A DNA stretch of 64,000 nucleotides from the NCBI GenBank assembly GCA_029721515.1, contig CM056567.1:3516007-3580006 (forward strand). The letters are read 5' to 3'. The position numbers and the translations under genes were made by a program. The stretch is from Synanceia verrucosa. Lineage: Eukaryota; Chordata; Actinopteri; Perciformes; Synanceiidae. Below, in pieces: positions 36,990 through 48,670 of this stretch. Numbering within the stretch: the first letter of the stretch is position 1; every line of letters starts with the position of its first letter. The notes beneath the pieces were generated by a model. The model made no database searches, had not been told where the DNA came from, and saw only the letters and a list, made by a program, of their open reading frames with translations.

Positions 36990-37285
36990 ATTTCTTTCAT
37001 GAGTGGGTATTTTGCGGCAGCAGATACACAGCGGGGGATTCGGGGGATTTCGAATTTAACACTTATCTGCTGCTGAGAAGTTACAGGAGCTCGGTGAGAA
37101 CGCCATGCGCCCTTCAAAGGTCCCCAAAGGCTGAATTTATTTGCTTCAGAGCCTCCAGGAAACAATCTCCATTGTTCTAAAGGTTTTCCCGTGAAAGGCT
37201 CTGGGGGCATGCTCGCTCATAAAAGAGACTGTTAATGTACTCTGACCCGGGGTGGGATTATTATTTCGACAGTCTCTTGGCACAC
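36990..37285. promoter_or_regulatory. Candidate regulatory block with palindromic SOX-type site
   Basis: This unique, moderately CpG-containing sequence includes AACAATCTCCATTGTT (37161-37176). That is two SOX half-sites head to head with a 4-bp spacer, the arrangement preferred by SOXE dimers (SOX8/9/10). A 10-bp inverted repeat (37223-37232 with 37269-37278) follows. A 120-codon open frame crosses it (36818-37180) but resembles no protein known to me. A regulatory role is inference from the motif. Confidence 0.35.
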
Positions 37286-37954
37286 GGGGCTCGGTGAAGG
37301 GCCGGATCACTCAGAGCAGGCTGGACAAGGTGCCATCGATACACAGATGTAGGATCAGCTATCAAAGAAAGCTGACTGGGTGTTTTGGCTTGTGATACAC
37401 CGGGGTGGAAATGAAACAAAGGAAATAAAGTACAAAGAGAGTTGCTTTTGCACATGCATACAGCCGCACATGTACAGATGCACATGCTCACCATCACGCA
37501 GACAGATCACATTGTTGTGACGGTGTTTACTGGAGGAAGTTCTTCAGAAAAGAAAGAGATGTGGAGCAGTTTCTTCTGTCTGAAACACGACCCAACCATG
37601 TGCCGCTGATTAGATATTTTGAAATAATATTTAAAAAAAATTCTTAGCATTTTTTACTTTACTCAGTGACGCTGCAGAGATTTATTTAAAGGCTCTGCAG
37701 CTCCTGTGGACTTTTCTGAGCTTTCTAGCCAGTTTCAGCTCATTCTTTAGCCGTCTGACCTGCAGCTCTTTGCTGTTATGCTCTAAAAAAATCTCTTCAC
37801 GTTACCTGCTTAGCACCATAGTTAGCAGCTATCTGTCACACTAAAGGGAGTCCATAGAGATCTGGAACAAACACTTAAAAGGTGACGGTATTTCATGAAG
37901 AAATAAATGCAGCTTTAATTTCTTTGTTTAATCAGTTTTTATTTTTTTAAGCCT

Positions 37955-38095
37955 TTAACTCTTTGAGTGCATGGATGTAGGCCTATTTCAATGTGATTTA
38001 AAATCCGACGTCTTAAAATATAACTCAAAATGGACAAAAAAAGCCGACACAAGACATTTTTGTTTTTATAAAATGGCTGGCACTTAAGGAGGTAA
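37955..38095 (+). mobile_element. piggyBac-type MITE, copy 7 (141-bp two-ended deletion derivative)
   Basis: The left end is TTAA-CTCTTTGAGTGCA. The right arm, AACTCAAAATGGACAAAAA through AAAATGGCTGGCACTTAAGG, ends at a decayed TTAA (GTAA, 38092-38095). About 330 bp of the middle are missing, leaving only the termini. Confidence 0.75.
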
Positions 38096-38800
38096 CACCA
38101 AATGTGTCACCAGTGACACATCGCACGTGCAGTTATGTTACCGAAAAAAAACAAACAAATATTGCTGTAATGTCATAATAATGTCATTACATTAATACTG
38201 CCTCACCTGGAGGCCAGCAAGCAGCCTCTTTGTTCCCCGCAGTAACATTTCATTTTATGGCTCATTTTTGCACATTTATGGGCAAAGACTCACAAAAATG
38301 TATCGTAAATACTTTTCAAAATTTCAACTTGAAAATGCTAAATCTGTTATTCATGTTTAATTTCATTGTTTTTTCCCAAATGAAACTCTAAAATCAAGTT
38401 CTGTTTAGTGTTCTTCGTCATTTTTAACTATTATCACACTCTTGTAACATGCAGTAAATAGTAAATAATTGGCAGATACTGTAATTTCCACGTCTTCTGG
38501 ATAAGCAAAAAAGGTCTGGACAGGAATTTTGAGGCTCAGGTGTTAAAGGGCTAAACCTCCTAGGTAATAATAACTTGAAATTAAATTAGCTAGCTGGTTT
38601 ATGTCCAGTCTATAACTGGAAAACTTGCAGCACTTTGTTGTATGCATGTTTGTTTGCATGTTCCTGTGTGTCTGCTGCACCTTCACATGCTCACCTGACC
38701 TCATGCACACAGCTTCTGGTGCACAGGTACATGCATTCACACAAGCTGCCCCTGGAGGAAGTGGTCGCCTTTCAGGCTTTCTGGTTTCACATATCTCGCT

Positions 38801-38805
<5 letters not shown>

Positions 38806-38845
<40 letters not shown>
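38806..38845. repeat. (TG)n microsatellite
   Basis: Uninterrupted TG run of 40 bp. Confidence 0.97.
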
Positions 38846-38846
<1 letters not shown>

Positions 38847-41506
38847 ATGGCTGAGGATTAAGAGAGGCCCAGCTCGAGGTAAAAAGACAGACATGGTCAC
38901 TCCTTCCTTTGTCTGTCTCTTTTCTGCTCCTTTCCTCTCGTCCTCTCGCCTTCCTCCACCTCTCTTTCTCCCCGGTGGCTCGGTGATGGATGGCAGACTG
39001 CAGGGGTGAAGGTGGAGGAGTGTGTGATCAACATCCAGACCTCTCTGTGTGTTTCTGTGTGTCCTTCTCTCCTGCACTGGTTGTACGCAGTGTGTGGTAT
39101 GAAACCTGTAATGATGAAATGAGTCACTAATCACAGTGATTAGATGGGGGGAGGCGGCGATCGGCTCTGAGGTGGCGCTGCTCTACAACACATAGAGACT
39201 GTGAAACACAGGAAAGGAAACACACAAGGATCTCTAACCCCTGGTAGTTAAATATGCACAGACAAATGTATGTCGCCCAAAGATTCAATCAGTCAGAGAC
39301 GCACACATGTGCTTGCATAAAATTAATTCATTGAGCTGATTTAATGGTCTGTGGCTTTATGCTCTCACGTCCCGCCATCACTTACAATGGAAATAAAACC
39401 GTAGCGCATTACACTTCAATTGGCCATTTAATACATCCATTAAATGACTCCTATTTCAACTGGTGTATGATAACAGTTTGAAAAGTGATACAGGTTTTTA
39501 TGGGCTATCCTCAGTAAATCTATATGATAAGGGGCTAAGGTGGCCGGACTGAATGTGGTGAAATTGAGCAGCGATGATGTGGCTTTAAGGTTAGGGCTGT
39601 TTAGATAAAGAGTCACAGCTTATCCAGGACAGATTAAGTGTTGGTGAAGTAACCTATCACTGGGAAGTGGCTCGGTACAAAAAAGGAGCTCCTGGATAAA
39701 ATAAAGCTCCATTTGAACCACAATAAAATTACTAAAATACAATATAGACACTCAAAATAGTCATTTGTTGAGTGAACATAAAAAATGGAAAGTATTTCCA
39801 CCCAATTATAGAACGATAATTTAGCAAGAAACAGTTTTGTTGAGTGACAGAAATGTAAATATGCTGAGTCAACATAAGGTGTTGGTGTTAGTATTACTTA
39901 ATTATGAGGGGTAAATCCAACGTAATAATCTTTTGTTGGGTGAACATACAAAAAATTATAATATGCTCATTTAGCAGGTGATGTAAATGCTAAGTAGCTA
40001 ACATTAGCTGCTAATGCTGCTATGATTAGCGAGCACACTACGAAAACATTCAAAAACATGTGACTTTTCTGTGCAGTGGTTTATTTTGAAGTCAAAGTTA
40101 TTTTAAGTTAAGTAAAGGACTTATCTTAGCTTCTTCCACAGTGAACATTGTCGACTCTCAGCATGTGTTTTGAACTGTTAAGTTTCTAAAACTCCCAGCT
40201 CGCACACTACTGCCACCTTCTGCTCTGGAGTTGTACACACAATTTACTATCTTACCCAAAATGCATTACAGATTTTGTTCATTTTGTTCACAGAATATAA
40301 ACGCCAGTCTGTGACAGTGCGTTGTAATGTGTGCACTTTCATGTGAACCTTTCTGTACTTTCAGACATGTTTTAAGACACCTTGAAATAAGGCTTTAAAC
40401 ACCTTCATCTTACAGAAACTGCACATTACATCCTGTGTGTGATCACACAGGAGTATATATGTCAAACCACTGAGGCGTCTTGAACGCACACGTTTCTTTG
40501 CAGATGAAATGAGTTTGTGCGCAAACACACGCTGTGAACGTGCAGCCGAGTGAAACGCCTCCGTCGCCGTGCAGCAGCGCCATGATGAGGCCTCGGTGAT
40601 TCAACGCTGCCTTTTAAAAGCCGGGCAGAAAACAAGCAGCCATAAACAAGTTGTCGCCAAAAACACAGATTCTGGATGGTTCCCTCGCTGCTGTCTGGAT
40701 CCTACAAGCCAAAACAAACGAGAACCATGTCTTAAAAAAGTGCATTGCTAAACGATGATCGGTGTAATTCTTCACGCTGAGCTGTTTGAAAACCAGCATC
40801 CACTGCAATTTATCACCCTCAGTGTCTGTGTGGATGTGGGTTTGTGTGTTTCTGCATGTCTCTGCTCACGATTTTTCATTCAGCTACAAGCCTGTATCTA
40901 TATCTGTGTGTACTCCAGTGTGTGCGAGCCTCTGACACACTAAAACAAGTAAGAAAACTGTGATCAGTCGATGTCCGCCAGCAGGCGGCTCTTATTAACA
41001 TCTCCATCTTAGTGTAATGAAATTTTCTAGCACATATTCTCAAGCGCACACACAGGAGAGACCAAAACCATGAGTGTGAGGGTGTGAATGTGAGAGAAAA
41101 TAGCCTGATTATTGGGCCGTCTCACACTATAATCACCATACATTTTGCAGAGTGTGTAAATCAGCCTGAATCTCAACGTTTCCCACTCGTTTTGTTTCCG
41201 CTGCCAGGAAGTTCACACTGTATAATCAATGAGTCACATCACTCCGACCTAACAATGTTGTTGCCAGTGACAGTAAAATAAGACACTGATCTGATCTGGA
41301 TTCACCATATCTAAGATAAATGGATCAGTGTGGTTTTCCTGCAAATCAAATCCACTTTTAAATGAAGACTGACTGTTTGCAAATTGCTAAAAAGTGGAAA
41401 AAACAGGCTATTTAGATTTCTGCAGAGAGTCATGTTTTTGCAAAGCAGGTCAGATGCATCTCACCTGAGATCTTGTTTTCTTCTATATGTTGGCAAAGAC
41501 ATTATT

Positions 41507-41507
<1 letters not shown>

Positions 41508-41543
<36 letters not shown>
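41508..41543. repeat. (CA)n microsatellite
   Basis: Uninterrupted CA run of 36 bp. Confidence 0.97.
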
Positions 41544-41546
<3 letters not shown>

Positions 41547-42344
41547 GGATTTCACCACCAGAGGCAAACCTGTCACGCTGTCCCATACTTGGACGGTGTC
41601 AGATGGATTATGAGCGTAGCTCAGATATACCTGCAGGTAGCAAAGGAATCCATTTTGGTGCAAACTGTCAAGCGTAAAGTTTTGTTTTGCTCGTCAATGA
41701 AAAGACGGCGCTCATGCATCCATCTTGGCTCTCATGCAGCGCTGCAAGCGAGTAGAGTCCAGGATGATCGCTATCTGCAGAGGCTGAGCTAAACAATTCA
41801 GAAGTCATACTTCCCCCATGGAAAACAAGATAAGAAGAGGCCGATGCAGCCAGCTGCGCAGTGTGTTTGATGTCATTTTGGAAGGTGGATGTATGGATTA
41901 TGGTTTAGATCTCAAACATTAGGATGTTGTGAGGAAAGAAGAAGGTGAATTTGAATCTGAAAGAAAGTAGTAAATTCACCTGGAAGGACCTGAGGAGCAG
42001 TTTTCAGCAGGATATCTTCACCACCACTGGAGTGAAAGGCATCCTCTTCACACATGATACCCTCACTGCTCTTTATGATAACATGTTGGTCTGATAAAAT
42101 AACTTCTAGGCTGCTTTGTAGATTTCTGTGTGAGAAACAAATATAGACAAATAAAGGCAGACATCTTTATATGCACTGGAGTGATTAATTTTAATCAACA
42201 AGACGTCAAATTGGGTCAAGTTTAATAAAATGAAATATGGATTGCAGTGCCACGTGTCCAAGGAGTCAGGAACTGGCTGGAATAAGGAGAAAAAAACATG
42301 ATTTTGTGCTCGGCTCAAGTTATTCATTCTTGGAAAGGGATGAG

Positions 42345-42407
42345 CAGCAGTTAGTTGCAATCTACAACTACACCGCTAGAGGCCACCAGATCCCACACAC
42401 TGCGCTT
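42345..42407 (+). repeat. Fish repeat tail (AGTTGCAATCTACAAC ... CACACACTGCGC)
   Basis: The segment GTTAGTTGCAATCTACAACTA through CCGCTAGAGGCCACCAGATC matches a second, more diverged segment at about 34500-34545 (GGTTGCAATCTGCAACCTCG, CCACTAGATGCCGC). It is probably the end of a small DNA element, and the piggyBac-type copy 8 sits directly beside it. Confidence 0.5.
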
Positions 42408-42878
42408 TTAACTATTTGAGTACCAATAACGTATTTCAACGCCATTTAAAATCCAACACTTGATGTGTTTTTTTGGCAGCGGGTCGATGATCGCCATCAC
42501 CTGCAGCCTGTGAGTAATGTTGGGGCTTCTGGGAGATGTAGTCAGAGCATAAAGAGACGGTATACACCACAGAGATCAGAACAGGAAGTGGAGACGATCG
42601 AGATGAGAGAACAAAACAAACAGAATCTGGACAAAAAGTGGTGATTTTGGTGAAAGTGTCCTCTACTCTACCTCTGATAAAACAAGAATGGAACAAGGTA
42701 AAAACAAACATTTTTTTCATGATGAAATAGAGAGTCTCTTCTTTCATTTGAGCTATTCAGTGTTTTCAGAGACATAGTACAAAATATTCTGTGGGTCTAG
42801 AAATATGAGTCAAAATGGACAAAAAGGCTGGAACAAGACACTTTGTGTTTTATAAAAAGGTTGGCACTCATGAGTTGA
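42408..42878 (+). mobile_element. piggyBac-type MITE, copy 8 (full length)
   Basis: At about 471 bp this is one of the most complete copies. It starts TTAA-CTATTTGAGTACCA, contains every internal block, and ends GGTTGGCACTCATGAG-TTGA, so the right TTAA has one substitution. It starts just after another repeat tail (about 42345-42407) that ends CACACTGCGCTT. Confidence 0.88.
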
Positions 42879-43149
42879 GGCTGAATTCAGTAAGTGCTGT
42901 GGTTCTGCTCTGGTTTTTGATTTTTGGTTTTATTTTTTGTCCACCCCGCCCCGCTTTCCTTTTTTTTTCCAGACAGGCTGTGAGAGGCAGGAGGTGTCGC
43001 GCTCCTCCCAGGTCAGCTGATGAGATCCACCTGAATCACTTCCACAATCAAACAGGAAACCCTGGTCTCAACCACCAGATCCTTACCAGATAAAAATATC
43101 CAGTACCATGGAGCAACCCACCAGTTAAGTCTTGATTTCCACCTGTTAC

Positions 43150-43275
43150 TTACCTTGGGTTTCCTCTTCCTACCAGACCCCTTGTGGATCTCGTTGTTGC
43201 CAACTTGCAAGACTCTTCCTTGTGGTCGAGATCCTGCTTCCTGTTCGCCATCTCCACCTCGACTGGCTGCCTGAC
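43150..43275. other. Segment with exon-like splice signals on both strands
   Basis: On the plus strand a TTTCCTCTTCCTACCAG acceptor is followed by 100 bp and CCAACA/GTAAGA. On the minus strand GGAGATGGCGAACAGG (good start context) leads to CCCAAG/GTAAGT at 43156. Neither peptide is recognisable. A second pyrimidine tract ending in CCAG lies at about 42972. It may be a 5' UTR exon or part of an unrecognised repeat. Confidence 0.25.
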
Positions 43276-44013
43276 TCCAACAGTAAGACACTTTTGATAT
43301 TAACTTCAGAGCTAAAAGATATTTTGAAGCTCAGTCTCTCTCTGATTCATTGTCTGAACGTTTACTTCTCCACTCAATACTAAACTCTGGGAGTGAGGAA
43401 GGAGTAGTTTACTGTTGCTGCTTGCTGTACTCGTCCTCCAGTGTCCTCTCAGATGTCTCCCAGCTTACTGACATCCTCCCAACACTCACTATTTTCCTCA
43501 GGATTTATGCCATGTCATAAAAAAGGTTTAAAATGAAGGATCTGGTCATGTATTACCTACGCTGCACTTGTCAAATGTGATCTCGCCGCCCCGTGTTTGT
43601 TGATGAAAGGCCGATGCCGGCAGAGGGAAGTAAATCTAATTCCTGCTCAAATTGAGGAGACTGTCAGAGCAAAGCGGAGCTGACACAGTCTCAGGAAAAA
43701 AACCATCAGATCCACTTCCTGGCAGAGAGCGAATGGCGGATATGTCCATCCACTTAACAAAGACAAGACAGACAAGTGCACGAGGCAAGCAAGCACATAA
43801 GCAAGCAAGTAAACAGGCAGGTAAACAAAGACTTTTTTAACATGCACATTTTGTATAAATGTACAGGTAAACATGTAAACGAATCTGATACAAATTCTGC
43901 TGGACACGTTTGTTTGTTTGTCTCTATTTTCTTTCTATATTAAAAAAACAAATAGATGCAAACAACTCCATGATAGAGCAATCTGAAATCTGACGCTACA
44001 CAGATCTAAAAGG

Positions 44014-44014
<1 letters not shown>

Positions 44015-44044
<30 letters not shown>
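44015..44044. repeat. (AC)n microsatellite
   Basis: Uninterrupted AC run of 30 bp. Confidence 0.97.
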
Positions 44045-44046
<2 letters not shown>

Positions 44047-44856
44047 CCAATTACATGAAAATATTACCTTCCCTGATGGCACATACTCCATGCAATTATT
44101 CAATCTGCTGGGTCTGCAGATCAGCGGCTGAATCTGCCACTCCTCCACCCTTGAGAGGAAGAAAGAAAGAAGAGAGGGAGGAATAAAGAGAGGTGAAGGA
44201 GGGGAAAAGATGGATAGACAGACGTCTGCATTCTCTATTGTTTCTTATATGAATTATACAATAACTATAGGCCAGTATGTAATTGATTTATTTCTTTATT
44301 GCACGCTTCATGAATCCCAGTCCATCGGGCTTAAAAGACACAAATTTAACAAATAATGGTCGATTTTATTTGATTTATTTATAATATTTTTTCAGGTGCA
44401 CATCACACACAGGTTATGAAACACACGCATGCACATGCATTAATGGAGAGGCGTCAGAATGAGGGAGAAGTAAGGAGGCAGAAATGAGGCGTTGGGGCTA
44501 TAGCAACTGTTAAAGTGCAAGTTCAAAAAGTGAAAGTCGGTCGCTGAGAGCTGTATGGCCTGCCATGTGAACATGTCAGCTTTGCAGCACCGTTGTCCTC
44601 ATTTATACCACCTTATAAATCACATCTGGTGCCATGTGCTCCTCCCTGGTGTCATCCCTCCCACACAGCATCACCTTTGTCACCCAGGATGCTTCGGCCC
44701 TCCAACACACCTTTGCATCACCTGTGAGTCTGACATGTCTGAGGCTCAGCGGAGGAGACCAGATAGAGGACTCCTTCCTTTTGTCTCTCAGCTCCTCGCT
44801 AGACTGTCCCCCCCCCCCACTGTGTCCATCTGTTCATCTCTCAGCGGAGCAGGGTG

Positions 44857-44904
44857 AGGAGGAGGTGAGGAGCAGGGTGAGGAGGAGGTGAGGAGGAGGT
44901 GAGG
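44857..44904. repeat. GAGGAGGTGAGG purine-rich repeat
   Basis: Irregular repetition of GTGAGGAGGAG and GTGAGGAGCAGG. Confidence 0.8.
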
Positions 44905-45245
44905 CATGCACATACAGACACACAAACACTCACACACTTAAACTGACACTCACACAAAGAGACTACAGTGATAGTACAGGAAGCGCCTTGTCATTATGAA
45001 ATCAATACGTTACAAAATCATGACGTCAGAAACATCAGTTTTTCTATTTTTATGTTAACATCATGTTCTTAAAGTTTTGGTACACGCACAGCAAAGGCTG
45101 ACAATGACGATTACATGATTTCTTTATTTTCTTTGCATAAATTAAACTCGGTGGCCACAAACTCATTCTGGAGTCACAACAACATTTCTATCTCTCATAG
45201 TCTGTTTACACACCAGATGAATATTTCTTGGTTGGTTATTAACAA

Positions 45246-45635
45246 CAGGGGCGTGTCTAGGGGGTGGCCTGGGGTGGCACGTGCCACCCCTGAAATCTGA
45301 TTCAGGCGCCACCTTGCATTTATTTAGTTACTTTAATTTGGCTAGCACTTTACATTATGATTTATATTTTTGCATTGTCTTTATTTTTGCACCTTTCATA
45401 AAAACATAAAAGATTAAGGCTTTGTATTACGCTTGTATTGTCCCATTCTGTTGTGTCGTAATTACAAGTTCATTTGTATTTTATTTTATATTAACATTTA
45501 GTAATTTTAGTAGTCAAATTAATTATAAGAGACAAAAAAATTATGACCTCATGCTATGTTGATGGAGGCACCCTTGCGCAGTGACTCAGTGCCCCACTTG
45601 GGCCACCCCTGCTAAAAAGCCTGGACACACCACTG
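45246..45635. mobile_element. hAT-type MITE with perfect 8-bp target duplication
   Basis: Ends CAGGGGCGTGTCTAG and (reverse complement) CAGTGGTGTGTCCAGG bound 390 bp flanked by perfect ATTAACAA at 45238-45245 and 45636-45643. It contains palindromic GGGTGGCACGTGCCACCCC near the left end. No coding capacity. Confidence 0.9.
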
Positions 45636-46690
45636 ATTAACAAGGATGAAAAGCATCAACAGGCTCTTCTAACACCACAGTGTGGATGTCTGAAGATCCA
45701 GTCATTATGTAATAAACAACATGTTCATAGGGAGTCATTTTCATTTGAGCTAACCTTCAATGATCCCACACAGTAACAATTATGATTCACTTTTTTTTCC
45801 CCTTTTGGTTATTTTAGGACTTTATTGTCTGCACAGTGGAAACATAATTAGCTTCACCAATCACTCTGTCTTTAAAAGAAATGTTTAATTACATTTTTCC
45901 TGGTCTGGCTGCTCATTAAAAGCAGCATATAGAGGCGTCTTCTACACTCATACATTCAGTATTCTCTTTGCATTTAGCAGGAACGATTAGCTGTGTGCAT
46001 TTTTGAAACGTTGACTTGACGAGTGATAATGCATCACCAGTTGGATTTAGTGACCTCACACTGGTGGGAATGGTCCTCCAGAGAATGATGTTACCACGGC
46101 GACAAGGGCAAGCCCTATGCACTTTGGCCTCTGATCTTTGCTACCCTCGAGGGGGCTTGTGCCGTCAAACGGCCCCCCCTCAGAGCATCAAGATAGAAAT
46201 GGATGGTTCAGGGAGAGATTGCTGTGCTGTCTGTGTGTGCAGATGCACACAATAAAATAAGGGAAGGAAAATGCAAATATTTGATCAATTGACAGCTGCT
46301 TTAATGTGTGAGCCTGCAGTCAGGCAGCAGAGGAACACTTCCTTTGTAGAAGGAGATTCTCATTTCCTTTGCACACCATTGTTTTTCCTCCCGGTGTGTT
46401 TCTCCTCGCCCTTCTGTCAGCCGTCATACAGACTCTGCTCACGGCACAAAAGTCTAACATAAATAGCAAGAAACGCTGGCATTTGCATTTACTTTAAATA
46501 TATGGACTTTAATTCCATTTTTCACATCATCATGGATGATAAAGATATTGTCATTCATCTTCTTTCATATCAGAAAACACTGACTAAAAGAATGAGCATC
46601 ATTTCACCGCTTTGGTCAACCAAACGGCTTCTGATTTGTGTATTTTACATGTTTTATTTCTACTCCCAATGACATCATCACACATGTTTT

Positions 46691-46811
46691 ATTAATGGTG
46701 ATGCACTAACGTGGAATTTAAAGTCCTATGTTGAAGATGTGTGTTTAGAATGAAGGAAAGAAATTTAAAAGAAAATCTAAGGGTAAAAATGACATTTTGT
46801 ACTGAAAGTTG
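46691..46811 (+). repeat. 121-bp direct repeat, copy A
   Basis: From ATTAATGGTGATGCACTAAC to TTTTGTACTGAAAGTTG, nearly identical to 49214-49334 with only a few substitutions and no indels. Flanks are unrelated. The nature of the repeat is unknown; it may be a fragment of a larger element. Confidence 0.85.
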
Positions 46812-47416
46812 GTCATATCTCTTCCATCTTAAATACTTAAATACTTTTTTCCTTATTTTATGAATATTATTTCACAACAAATAGATAAAATTAGATATTT
46901 CAAAACTGCATACATAGAATAATACATATACAAATAAATAAAAATAAAAATTGAAATAAGTGATTAAAAAAGGAGGACACAAAAGAAAGTTAACAGGAGT
47001 TATTACCGTTTTGAATTACCAGAAGCATCATATTGTCGTGCTGACAGGACAAAAACTGTTTGGAGTTAAGATATATTTTACCAAAGTATCCTAAAATCAA
47101 AGACAGATTATGTTATTTCTGTTCTGCTCTTCCAGTCTGTCATCAGAGAGCTCTTGAACAAGAACGACAGGAATATTTTTACAAGCAACATTACACTGGA
47201 GATGAAGCACTGCGACACAATAAAGGAGCGTAATGGTTTGTAATAACAGCCTGGAGTCTAGCTCTATAATTTACCCTTTGTTTATATGTTGTTTTTTTTT
47301 CATTTTACTTCTGTGTTGTAGTTTTTTTTGGTTTGTGAATGAGTAGCAGTGACGATTTTTCATGTGTGTTTGTGTTGCTCGCAAACAATCGTGGGCTGCT
47401 CCTAATTTTGTTGTCA

Positions 47417-47423
47417 AACACAC

Positions 47424-47456
<33 letters not shown>
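47417..47456. repeat. (AC)n microsatellite, interrupted
   Basis: AC run of about 40 bp with one G interruption near its start. Confidence 0.95.
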
Positions 47457-47661
47457 TTGGGAGTGTGTGTGTATAATAAGTGTGAAAAATCTCATTAATG
47501 CAGTGCGGCTGCTGAGCCGCGGCTGCTGCTAAGTCCCTTGTATTGTCACTTTTCTCCAGGGCCCCCCGAGCGCTAGCTAGCTAACTAGCATCATCGCCAT
47601 GGAGACCCCGGCAGCTATGCCTCCCCACTCATCCTCAGCAGCACTCTCACCCTTATACTGT

Positions 47662-47663
<2 letters not shown>

Positions 47664-47699
<36 letters not shown>
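47664..47699. repeat. (AC)n microsatellite
   Basis: Uninterrupted AC run of 36 bp. Confidence 0.97.
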
Positions 47700-47701
<2 letters not shown>

Positions 47702-47912
47702 TCCCTCCCTGCCTCACTCTCCCTTTTTGTCCTCTGACAAAGCTTGACAAACCACATGTGACTTGGAGGGCTTAGCACCGGGGAATTGTCAGAGTTCCCC
47801 CCTCTCCAATTCACACACAGTTCAAACTCTAAATAATAAGAAGCCATATTGCTTTTTAATGATGCCAGCCTGTAGAGGAGCCTCTCTGCTGTGGAGATGG
47901 AGAGACAGAAGA

Positions 47913-47938
47913 AGGAAGGAAGGAAGGAAGGAAGGAAG
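47913..47938. repeat. (GAAG)n microsatellite
   Basis: About six units of GAAG. Confidence 0.85.
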
Positions 47939-48149
47939 TCAAGGAAAGAGCTGGGCTCACTTTTCCTCCATTATTGTTACCATGATTCACTGCTTCTTCC
48001 ACAGATTTTCTACAAACCAAAACAGCTTTGTTTGGTTTTCTGCAGAGGAGTCGCTCTCCTCTAGAACGTGTATCCATTTCATGTCGGCCCGAGGCAAATA
48101 TAAGCCAGTAAAATACGACTTCTTATGGCACGGTTATTCAAGTTACATA

Positions 48150-48236
48150 CATGAGAGATCAGCAGGAGTGGAATTTGAGCCCGTCCAGTCTTAAATTTAA
48201 AGCATATGCATTAGCTGTCTGAGCCACTGCGACGCT
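48150..48236 (-). repeat. tRNA-like SINE head or tRNA pseudogene
   Basis: On the minus strand the sequence starts near GCGTCGCAG. It then has a box-A-like TGGCTCAGACAGCTA (48212-48226) and, about 30 bases later, a box-B-like GGCTCAAATTC (48171-48181). That spacing and order fit an internal RNA polymerase III promoter of a tRNA-derived SINE. No cloverleaf is intact, so it is not called a functional tRNA. Confidence 0.5.
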
Positions 48237-48607
48237 TTTGGGCCCTCAGCCGTTACAGTCTGGTCGACTAATCATCAACTGGTTTTCTTTGCAGCTCACA
48301 AACATTTAACAACAGCTCACAATTTTTAAACATTAAATCCTCAAATATGCTCCATGTCATCATCTATAGATTGTATACTTTTGTCCCTTTGCTGTTCTTT
48401 CTTATTGCTGGGTTGGGAGGCCCATGTCCAACCACATGTATGCAGCTAGTATGTAGTACTACATACACAAACTACCCCACAGCTAAAGACATAGCTGGCT
48501 GCACATATGGAGGTGATTTCATAGATCAAAGTGTCGCAACAGCTAATTAATCTTTATCAGTGTTAATTAATCAACTTAACCTCAGGCTTTACAGACCACC
48601 CTCTAAT

Positions 48608-48610
<3 letters not shown>

Positions 48611-48655
<45 letters not shown>

Positions 48656-48670
48656 GTGTGTGCGTGTGTT
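48611..48670. repeat. (TG)n microsatellite, longest in the window
   Basis: TG run of 60 bp with two CG interruptions near its end. Confidence 0.97.

Larger units (their letters stand above)
36032..42407. other. Non-coding stretch
   Basis: Contains the SOX-site block (36990-37285), MITE copy 7, two microsatellites and a CTCF-like CGCCAGCAGGCGGC at 40976-40989. The segment 39720-39990 has repeated TTGTTGAGTGAACATA-like motifs and may be an unrecognised repeat. Confidence 0.55.
43276..45237. other. No gene seen
   Basis: Only a microsatellite and the GAGG repeat were supported. Confidence 0.55.

Noticed and set aside
36818..37180. 120-codon plus-strand frame with a TATA-like CTATATATCC upstream
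   Set aside because: Translation has no recognisable domain and the TATA-like sequence alone is weak. The region is better described as possible regulatory DNA.
47599..47760. ATG in good context after an acceptor-like TTTTCTCCAG
   Set aside because: The frame runs through the AC microsatellite and ends with no recognisable sequence, so exon status is unsupported.
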